Positions 16,812 to 23,693 of a DNA stretch of 64,000 bases are shown here, piece by piece. Numbering within the stretch: the first letter of the stretch is position 1; every line of letters starts with the position of its first letter. Under the pieces are notes generated by a model. That model worked only from the letters and a program-made list of their open reading frames with translations. It did not search any database and was not told where the DNA came from. A program made the translations under genes and the position numbers. Source of the stretch: Paenibacillus sp. FSL K6-0276 (lineage in GTDB: Bacteria > Bacillota > Bacilli > Paenibacillales > Paenibacillaceae); contig NZ_CP150276.1 of assembly GCF_037977235.1 (NCBI RefSeq), positions 5,580,001-5,644,000 on the forward strand, in the 5' to 3' direction.

Positions 16812-19334
16812 TTACTTCGCATTAACCAATTGTCCCCGTGTAACCCCCAGCTGGTTGGTAGCCTTCAGGCTCTTCCATACCTGCGTACCAGAGATTTCTC
16901 CACGAAGTGCGCGACTGTATAAACTAATTACCTCAACCACTTGCTCTGGTGTCTCTTCCAGGAACTCTACCCGATACGAGGATACTCCTAGATCACGGAA
17001 ATTGTTCAAATACTCTGCACCGGACTGCTCTACTGCGTTATAAACGGTATTACGGCAGCCTTCATCCACACGAACCGGATGAGACATTCCAATACGGTCT
17101 TGCAGAGAAGCACGGTGTTCTTCACAAGGGCGCCCACAGTTCGTAAAGTCTGTGCCTTCACTCATAAAGGTACAGTATACGCAGTGCTCTGTGTGGAACA
17201 TCGGCAAATGCTGATGGATTACGATCTCCATACGAGAAGTATCGCTGTGTTCAAGCAGATCGACCATCTGTTGGATATTTAGATCATAGGACGGTGTAAC
17301 AATATCACAGCCTGCCTCAAGGAACAGGTCCACTGCCTTATGATTGGCGATATTCAGTGAGAAATCGCCGATCAGACGAGGATGCACAGCATCCGGTTGC
17401 TCCTGGCGGCGGCGCAGATAATAATACAGCGCGCCGGTGTTGCGCACCAACACGGCATCAGGCTGCAGACGCAGGATATTGGCGTGGTAGCCGTTCTCGC
17501 CCGGCATATGAATGCGCGGCGTGGCCAGCGCGATGCTGGCCCCTGCAGCCCGTACCGCATCTACCGCTGCCGGGAACTGCTTGATAAACTCGAAGTCGGC
17601 GTAGATGTTTCTCACGCCGGCCTCGAGCGCAGCCTGCACCTGCGGCAGGCTGCGGCACAGCGCGGTGAGCTCCGCTTCACCAGCGCGCTGTGGAGCGACG
17701 CCCCTGCGGGTAGCGTCGCCGTAGACCTCGATCGCCCGTTTCACGTAAACGGGCGGTTTCGGGCGCTCGCCCGCAAGCAGCTCCACCGCTTGGCGGCGGA
17801 TGCTGTTCAGCTCGCGCATAGGGACGATCACGTCGCCTTGCAGATGCGACTCTAGCGCGTCAAGCTGGAACACGGTTCCGCCCAGGCGGCCGAATTGTTC
17901 TTCCAGCAGCGCGGCATCCATCGGACGCTTTTGCGCTGTTTCCAGCGCGAGCTCCGAGTCCACACGGACGGTAACGTTCTTCTGAACATCCGTCCACCAA
18001 GTGGTCAGTTTCTCGCCGACGCAGCCCTGTATTCGCACATGTACCGGGAATACACGGTACGGCTTCTCGGTTTCATAAGTCTGACGCAGCGCCTTATCTA
18101 GCGCAGGGTCATTCGTCTTCCAAATGCGGTCACCGACATTTAGACGACGAAGGTCCACATCATTACGACCCGCTACGATGTCGATGATCCAGCCTTCTCC
18201 GGCTTCGCCTTCGAGCTTCACGCCTTTACGACGAAGATCGTATACGCGTCCACCTTCTTCTTTTTTCGTTGGATCCCCTGCATCAAATACGATTCCGTCT
18301 CCCCGCTTAAGCGGTGCATGAATGCGGCAGACCACGCCATCACGAAGAATTTGTTCAACTGTTCCGAGATATACACCACGGCTTTTCGGGAAAGTCCCGT
18401 CTACCAGCTTTTTATTGTTCGTTCCGTCTAAGAAACCATGCGTGAACCCGCGGGAGAAGCTTTGTTGCAGTTCACGAACTTCTTCCTTCGATGGTTTGGA
18501 CAGATCGCCATCAAAATACCGATCAATTGCCTTACGGTACTTACTAACCACATTCGCAACGTATTCTGGGCTCTTGAGGCGACCTTCGATTTTGAAAGAA
18601 GTTACGCCCGCCTCGATCAGCTCAGGCATAAGATCAATAGCTGCCAAATCCTTAGGGGAGAGCAAATAAGTCACATCACCCATCGGTTTAACTTCTCCAT
18701 CCACCATCAGATCATAAGGCAGGCGGCAAGCTTGAGCGCATTCTCCGCGGTTTGCGGAACGTCCGCCCCACATTTCCGAAGTCAGGCATTGTCCCGAATA
18801 AGAGACACACAGAGCTCCGTGCACGAATACTTCCATCGGCAGGCGAGCCTGCTCCCCAATCGTCTTAATTTGCTTTAGATTGTTCTCACGACCTAATACC
18901 ACACGTTCCAAATCGAAAGGCTTAGTAAACTCGACCGCTTCCGGTGAAGTAATCGTCATTTGCGTCGAACCATGAATCGGGAAATCCGGTGAAATTTCGC
19001 GGATCATTTTGACCAAACCTAAATCCTGTACAATCACCGCATCCACGCCAGCATCTACACAAGCGTCAATCAGTTCTTTTGCATCAGACAATTCATTTTC
19101 AAACACAAGTATATTAAAGGTCAGAAAGCCCTTCACACCATAACTATGCAAAAACGCCATAATTTCCGGCAGCTCGTCCATGCGAAAGTTGTTCGCTCTC
19201 GCCCGTGCATTAAACTTCTCTACGCCAAAAAAGATAGCATCCGCTCCGTTCGCTACCGCCGCACGCATGCAGTCCCAATCACCCGCAGGTGCCAACAGCT
19301 CCACGTCTTCTCTGCGTATTTGTTGCTCTTTCAT
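16812..19334 (-). CDS. U32-family peptidase / RlhA-type hydroxylase with C-terminal extension
   Basis: An 840-residue U32 protein. The N-terminal TIM-barrel-like half begins ELLAPAGDWDCMRAAVANGADAIFFG and carries the U32 signature region EVFVHGALCVSYSGQC with nearby Cys residues (GECAQAC). The C-terminal half (DUF3656-type) includes CVYCTFMSEGTDFTNCGRPC. Relatives RlhA and TrhP hydroxylate 23S rRNA C2501 or tRNA U34, using a Cys-ligated iron-sulfur cluster; the 'peptidase' label is historical. Length fits the long RlhA/YrrO-like form, so RNA hydroxylation is more likely than proteolysis. The middle (about 17380-17860) is strikingly GC-rich compared with the ends. Confidence 0.9.
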   Translation of the reverse strand: MKEQQIRREDVELLAPAGDWDCMRAAVANGADAIFFGVEKFNARARANNFRMDELPEIMAFLHSYGVKGFLTFNILVFENELSDAKELIDACVDAGVDAVIVQDLGLVKMIREISPDFPIHGSTQMTITSPEAVEFTKPFDLERVVLGRENNLKQIKTIGEQARLPMEVFVHGALCVSYSGQCLTSEMWGGRSANRGECAQACRLPYDLMVDGEVKPMGDVTYLLSPKDLAAIDLMPELIEAGVTSFKIEGRLKSPEYVANVVSKYRKAIDRYFDGDLSKPSKEEVRELQQSFSRGFTHGFLDGTNNKKLVDGTFPKSRGVYLGTVEQILRDGVVCRIHAPLKRGDGIVFDAGDPTKKEEGGRVYDLRRKGVKLEGEAGEGWIIDIVAGRNDVDLRRLNVGDRIWKTNDPALDKALRQTYETEKPYRVFPVHVRIQGCVGEKLTTWWTDVQKNVTVRVDSELALETAQKRPMDAALLEEQFGRLGGTVFQLDALESHLQGDVIVPMRELNSIRRQAVELLAGERPKPPVYVKRAIEVYGDATRRGVAPQRAGEAELTALCRSLPQVQAALEAGVRNIYADFEFIKQFPAAVDAVRAAGASIALATPRIHMPGENGYHANILRLQPDAVLVRNTGALYYYLRRRQEQPDAVHPRLIGDFSLNIANHKAVDLFLEAGCDIVTPSYDLNIQQMVDLLEHSDTSRMEIVIHQHLPMFHTEHCVYCTFMSEGTDFTNCGRPCEEHRASLQDRIGMSHPVRVDEGCRNTVYNAVEQSGAEYLNNFRDLGVSSYRVEFLEETPEQVVEVISLYSRALRGEISGTQVWKSLKATNQLGVTRGQLVNAK

Positions 19335-19349
19335 TTATATCCTCCTAAA

Positions 19350-19363
19350 CCGCCAATTGGCGG
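19350..19363. repeat. 14-bp perfect palindrome in the U32 leader
   Basis: CCGCCAATTGGCGG sits 16 bases before the U32 start codon and directly upstream of its AGGAGG. It could fold next to the ribosome binding site or bind a dimeric regulator. Function unknown. Confidence 0.5.
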
Positions 19364-19440
19364 GTCATTTCTAGTTGATTAACTTGATAATTGTATCAAA
19401 TATCACATCTCAGCGCCATGTGTTTACCAACATTTATATA

Positions 19441-19482
19441 AAGAAAGAACGCCCCACGCCAATTTGGCAACAAGGACGTTCT
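19441..19482 (-). terminator. Probable terminator of the stalk-domain gene
   Basis: Minus-strand hairpin GAACGTCC...GGGGCGTTC with an inner GCCAA/TTGGC pair, followed by TTTCTTTAT. It lies about 70 bases after the stop of the stalk gene. Confidence 0.55.
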
Positions 19483-19548
19483 CGTCAGATTGAATTACAC
19501 TCTACTATTAGTTAGTCATGAACTCCATACACTCCACACAACTCTAAA

Positions 19549-21462
19549 CTACTCATTCCCCGTAAATCGAAACGATTGCAGCGTTTTATCCAGCACAACT
19601 TGCTGTTCTGCAGTAGCATTGGCATCATTCAGCGTAAGAGTAATCATGTAGATCACCTCATTTTTGCCAAAAACAACTTGCTTGCTGCGCTGAGGAACAC
19701 CATTCTTGATTTGATGCACAGTAATGATCGTGGCAGGAACACCTGCCATGGTAGATTCCACTATACTTTCAATGCGAGGACCTTTTGGATCATTATTTTT
19801 ATTCTGATAATATTCTTTGAGTACATTAACTGCATAATCCACTGAACCCTCGGGTTTCGAATTGATCTGGAAACGTCCTCCGATGAACCAATATTCTACC
19901 GACTGTGTCTCGAATACATCCTGATAAGGCGTCCATAAACGCGGAATGTCGATGGCATAGCCATATCTTTTGGATACTTTGGTTACTGTTTTATTCTTGA
20001 GCGTCTTATAATCATCGCTAGCGAGTCGCCCGAAGTTCTCCTTCATCAGATCAAAATCAATATCAATAGAGGATATAATAGCTTTAAATTTGGCCTTATC
20101 GTCTTCTTGTTCAGCAGGTGTTACATATTCAAAATAATAATGGTACCCATTCTTGAGCACGAGCGCCTGATATTCTGTCGTCCACCCGTTGCCGAAATTT
20201 AACTGTGTCTCACTTATTTGTGCAGGTACGCCGGAGATTTCAGACTTCATGCTATCCTTAATGACATAAGCGTCCGCTACAAAGTTCTCTTGCGTTTTCA
20301 TCTTCAAGTCTTCTGCCCAGCTCTCTAGTGTAGAACCAGCAGGTGCCGACGTGACCGCCACACTCAGATGACTTCCTTGTTTACTCTCATAATAAAAATG
20401 CTGGTCATCCTTACTCCAAGCGGCAGGAACCTGTAGTGAAATGCCATAGTCTTCATTGTAGGCTTCACGCAGGCCGTCCTTTACGGTAGAGAGATCACGG
20501 ATTTTATTATCCTTGGTGTCAAAAGAAGGTCGAAAAGAACTCAGCAAACCCGCATATTTGGCTAAGTCTTTATAATGAGTGGCTTTTTCATCGGTCAAAT
20601 AAATCTCGTAAAGTCTACCACCAGCATATAACAGTCTACTTTCCCAGAGCGCTCCACTGGAATCTTTACTGACCAACCGTGCATAGGGTACAGAGGCTTT
20701 GGGGAACGACTCCCGATCTAAAATCAGCTCATTGCCTTCCTCGACTTCCCGAACTAGTTGTTCTAAAAGTCCATCTGCATCCACCGAAACCGCCTGATCA
20801 CTTACATGGATCTCCAAATAATAAAGATTATCCGCACTAGAAAAAGTAGCCACACTCTCATCTCCACCGCTATTTCCAGCAATCAGCCCAGACGGATAAT
20901 TCAGTGTCCATTGAAAATAGCTGTTCCCAATTCGGGTTTTACCAACATCGCTGTCAATGCCAGTACCCACTGGCACGTCTCCTTCATTGTCTGCAGAAAC
21001 TAGGGTAATTATTAGCTCACCGCCGTTACCTCGAGAGAGGGTTGCACCCAGTACACTCGCCACAAAACGCAGAGGCACCATCAGCACACCTGAAACCATC
21101 TCAGGCGATGAGGTGAGCTTAACTTTGACCCCATTTTCCCAAGCGATAGTACTACCAATCGTCATCAGCCCTATGTGAGAGCCGTACGTTACTTTCACTA
21201 CGTCATTTCCCTCTAAGGAGACCATGCTACCAAATGTCTTTTTAAAAACCCCGAGCGGTACCATAACTGTTCCGTTCTCCATAAAAGGCCGCTCAATAGC
21301 CACCTTCTTCCCATTCACCGTAGCTGAAGTACTGCCAACTTTAAGACTCAGCTGTAGCTTGTCTGCTTCTGCTGCCAGTGTTGTTTGAATGGGTAATATA
21401 GAAAATAGCAGTAATAAGGCCAGCATACCGTACAATCCTTGTTTTAAAACTTTAAAACCCAT
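19549..21462 (-). CDS. Secreted copper-amine-oxidase-N-like (stalk) domain protein
   Basis: A 637-residue exported protein of unknown function. A signal peptide (GLYGMLALLLLFSILPIQTTLAAEA) precedes a copper amine oxidase N-terminal-like domain at about residues 35-145, recognisable by GTVMVPLGVFKKTFG and GVLMVPLRFVASVLGA. Such domains are common in Paenibacillus surface proteins and do not imply oxidase activity. The remainder contains three similar β-rich blocks (YLEIHVSD, HLSVAVTSAP, AVNVLKEYY) that look like PsbP/LpqN-type folds. ATG 21462 is preferred: AGAGGGGG precedes it, while the GTG at 21492 overlaps the protease stop. Coupled to the HtrA-like gene. Confidence 0.78.
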   Translation of the reverse strand: MGFKVLKQGLYGMLALLLLFSILPIQTTLAAEADKLQLSLKVGSTSATVNGKKVAIERPFMENGTVMVPLGVFKKTFGSMVSLEGNDVVKVTYGSHIGLMTIGSTIAWENGVKVKLTSSPEMVSGVLMVPLRFVASVLGATLSRGNGGELIITLVSADNEGDVPVGTGIDSDVGKTRIGNSYFQWTLNYPSGLIAGNSGGDESVATFSSADNLYYLEIHVSDQAVSVDADGLLEQLVREVEEGNELILDRESFPKASVPYARLVSKDSSGALWESRLLYAGGRLYEIYLTDEKATHYKDLAKYAGLLSSFRPSFDTKDNKIRDLSTVKDGLREAYNEDYGISLQVPAAWSKDDQHFYYESKQGSHLSVAVTSAPAGSTLESWAEDLKMKTQENFVADAYVIKDSMKSEISGVPAQISETQLNFGNGWTTEYQALVLKNGYHYYFEYVTPAEQEDDKAKFKAIISSIDIDFDLMKENFGRLASDDYKTLKNKTVTKVSKRYGYAIDIPRLWTPYQDVFETQSVEYWFIGGRFQINSKPEGSVDYAVNVLKEYYQNKNNDPKGPRIESIVESTMAGVPATIITVHQIKNGVPQRSKQVVFGKNEVIYMITLTLNDANATAEQQVVLDKTLQSFRFTGNE

Positions 21463-21488
21463 ATCCCGTCCCCCTCTCGAGTTTCCTG

Positions 21489-22619
21489 TCACTCTTCCGT
21501 GTGCTCGTCCCCATCAGATCCTGAACCCTCTTTACTTAGCAGGGGATCCCCCTGAGTGAGCACGAGCTTGCGGATGACGATATCCCCATCACTTTGCATA
21601 ACCAGTCGTACCGTCCTACCTGGAGAATAGCTTTTGAACAATTCATTTATATCGACTAATGAGACCACACGGTGGCCGTCAATGCTGTACAGTACATCAT
21701 CTTCGGCAATACCTGCCTTGAGCGCTTCAGCAGAAACCACCTTGGTTACGGTCAGTGGATCCAACGTTGGCAATCCTACAATCGTAGACCAACTCGGCTC
21801 TAGTTCTAGCCCTAGACTCGGGTGTTTTACTTCACCGAACTTAAAAAGCTGATTCATAATGTACTGCACGGTATCTGCCGGAATTGAGAAACCTATATTC
21901 TCCACACCCACCGCTGAGTATTTCAGGCTGTTTAGTCCGAGCACCTCACCCTTCATATTCACTAGCGGCCCCCCGCTATTTCCGGGATTAATGGCTGTGT
22001 CACTTTGAATAAGGCGATAAGCCGCATCTACCTCACGGTTAAGGCCACTTATGACCCCTACCGTTGCTGAATTCCTTAGAGAAAAACTAATCGGTGTTCC
22101 GATGGCGATCACTTTCTCACCAACTACTGTTTTGCCGGTCGATAGAATAAACTTTGCAGGTTTAAGCGAGGTGGCATTGATTTTAATCAGGGCCAGATCA
22201 CTTACTTCATCCAGATACGTTTCTTTAATGCTGTAGGTTTTGGAGTCCGAAGTCACCACTAATGCATTTTGCAGGTCCTTGATGACATGTGCATTGGTTA
22301 CAATCCATCCGTTCGATTTCACAATAATGCCAGAACCATGCGTCAGATTGTACCGATCATCCGGTCCACTGTTCCCGCCACTATCGTCTTTGCCAATAAT
22401 GCCCACCACGGAGGGGGTGAGACTCTTAATAATCCCTGGTACGGCGTCTTCTGCCGCTGTTGAATTTTTAATTTTGTTTCTCTGGGTTGTCGTCACCGCG
22501 CTAACCATTTTAGGCGTACTGCCAAACGCAAAAACCGACTCACTCCATACTCCTGACAGCAGCACACCGAATAGCAGTAGGCCCAGTCCTTTCTTCACCA
22601 GCTTCTCCCCAATCCTCAT
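21489..22619 (-). CDS. HtrA-like trypsin-fold serine protease with PDZ domain
   Basis: A 376-residue exported S1C protease. It has an N-terminal signal or anchor helix (GLGLLLFGVLLSGVW), a protease domain with the triad visible as TNAHVI (His about 111), DLALIKI (Asp about 141) and NPGNSGGPLV (Ser about 215), and one PDZ domain near residues 260-350 (LGLELEPSW, AGIAEDDVLYSIDG). It likely degrades or refolds damaged envelope proteins. The ATG is preceded by GGTGAAGG; a TTG one codon earlier is possible. The stop overlaps the alternative start of the stalk gene, so the pair is an operon. Upstream Gly/Asp-rich linker is normal for the family. Confidence 0.9.
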   Translation of the reverse strand: MRIGEKLVKKGLGLLLFGVLLSGVWSESVFAFGSTPKMVSAVTTTQRNKIKNSTAAEDAVPGIIKSLTPSVVGIIGKDDSGGNSGPDDRYNLTHGSGIIVKSNGWIVTNAHVIKDLQNALVVTSDSKTYSIKETYLDEVSDLALIKINATSLKPAKFILSTGKTVVGEKVIAIGTPISFSLRNSATVGVISGLNREVDAAYRLIQSDTAINPGNSGGPLVNMKGEVLGLNSLKYSAVGVENIGFSIPADTVQYIMNQLFKFGEVKHPSLGLELEPSWSTIVGLPTLDPLTVTKVVSAEALKAGIAEDDVLYSIDGHRVVSLVDINELFKSYSPGRTVRLVMQSDGDIVIRKLVLTQGDPLLSKEGSGSDGDEHTEE

Positions 22620-22675
22620 CAACCTTCACCAGACCCTCTCTCTGCCCATGGATAAATTTTACATTATATAATTTG

Positions 22676-22720
22676 AAAAAAGACGCCTTCAATGCGCCCA
22701 CGGCGTTAAAGGAGTCTTTT
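22676..22720 (-). terminator. Terminator of the small membrane protein gene
   Basis: Minus-strand stem AAAAGACTCC...GGCGTCTTTT with one mismatch and an inner GCC/GGC pairing, ending in a T-run. It separates this gene from the htrA-like gene. Confidence 0.75.
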
Positions 22721-22750
22721 GGTGCAAAGCTGTTCAATTTAGTTCTTTCG

Positions 22751-22960
22751 TTAACTCAACCAATGCATCACCATGGCATAGTCAGAGATCACAAAGACCA
22801 GCAAACTAACTGCTCCGAAACCAATGGCGAACTTGTTCTTCTGGGGAGCCCTCAGTAACCGAACGACTCCGACCAAGATTAGGATGGTGAATAAAATCAT
22901 GAAAACATCAAAGGTATGAAATTTAGACGGTCCTTGCGCGGCAACTTCTGCAAGTAGCAT
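22751..22960 (-). CDS. Small two-helix membrane protein (possibly DUF2759)
   Basis: A 69-residue protein with two hydrophobic helices, about 19-36 (FMILFTILILVGVVRLL) and 46-65 (GFGAVSLLVFVISDYAMV), joined by a basic loop RAPQKNKFA. GAGGAGG lies seven bases before the ATG and a promoter is visible upstream, so it is very likely translated. Size and pattern recall the DUF2759 family of Bacillales, but I cannot confirm that. No function is known. It stands alone between the uvrA terminator region and the htrA-like gene. Confidence 0.7.
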   Translation of the reverse strand: MLLAEVAAQGPSKFHTFDVFMILFTILILVGVVRLLRAPQKNKFAIGFGAVSLLVFVISDYAMVMHWLS

Positions 22961-23019
22961 TACCTTACCTCCTCAAAAATGTTGTCAAGCGAGATCCAGT
23001 ATTGCCCATATCCTCTTCT

Positions 23020-23048
23020 ATGTTATCGCTACCATTTGGGCGATGCAA
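23020..23048 (-). promoter_or_regulatory. Probable σA promoter of the small membrane protein gene
   Basis: Minus strand TTGCAT, 17-base spacer, TAACAT, about 60 bases upstream of the ATG. Confidence 0.45.
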
Positions 23049-23236
23049 TAGGTTTTGTAGAAAAATTATGTATTTGTCGTAAAAAATATATTTTTTCCCT
23101 GCAAAATCGTATGAATTGATGATTTTGTTTATTGACGTGTGCTGTTTCGATCATCGGTTCAATTTGCTGCTATTAGGGATTTCCTCCGTAAAAAACATGA
23201 GAATACCCTTGTTATGAATGAATTCCCCCGATAAAT

Positions 23237-23250
23237 AGGGAGGTTTTCCC
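23237..23250. repeat. Copy of AGGGAGGTTTTCCC intergenic repeat
   Basis: The same 14 bases recur at 30950-30963 and 31001-31014, each time in a non-coding stretch and on the same strand. A related GGGATTTCCTCC lies 60 bases to the left. Confidence 0.7.
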
Positions 23251-23621
23251 CAATCTAGTAACTCAAGCGTTTGATAGAGCTAAATGTATAACTAGTTATT
23301 TATTTTTCAAGGAACCATTAAGCATACCTACAGCAACAGTATGCTCCTCATTAAATCTTACGACGGACATGCCTTACATATGCCTATCTCGTCTATTATT
23401 TAGTCCTTTTATAGGAGTCGTATAACTTTTGCTAGAAAACTCACTTCAGTCCAGATGTCCAAGAGATCTTTTTCGCACGATTTTCGAACACCACACCATA
23501 AATGCTTTGACTCCATGCTAGAAGTTGCTTTTGAGCTTAAAGTTACTCATCCGCTTGGATTTACCGGTGCCCACCAGCAATTATATCTATCAATTGTTTT
23601 CCCAAAATAATGATTACGGAC

Positions 23622-23670
23622 AATAAATAATAAAGACCACAGCGAAATGCCGTGGCCTTTATTATTTATT
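23622..23670. terminator. Strong bidirectional terminator after uvrA
   Basis: A 19-bp stem AATAAATAATAAAGACCAC pairs with GTGGCCTTTATTATTTATT with one mismatch and an 11-base loop. It lies 24 bases past the uvrA stop. Confidence 0.88.
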
Positions 23671-23693
23671 AGCTATACTATCCACTTTATATC

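Larger units (their letters stand above)
22961..23693. other. Long gap with repeat-family sequence and uvrA terminator
   Basis: About 730 bases. The left end holds the promoter above. 23171-23253 contains copies of a GGGA...TCCC type repeat also found at 30846-31014. 23308-23380 on the minus strand has a 24-codon open frame (MSVVRFNEEHTVAVGMLNGS plus four residues) with no good ribosome binding site; it could be a gene remnant. The right end is the uvrA terminator. Confidence 0.5.

Noticed and set aside
17382..17855. Long open frame opposite the U32 gene
   Set aside because: Caused by the GC-rich island; antisense to conserved coding sequence with no recognisable domain.
23308..23380. 24-codon minus-strand ORF (MSVVRFNEEHTVAV...)
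   Set aside because: Possible gene remnant or small peptide, but without a proper ribosome binding site or family match; mentioned only in the gap entry.
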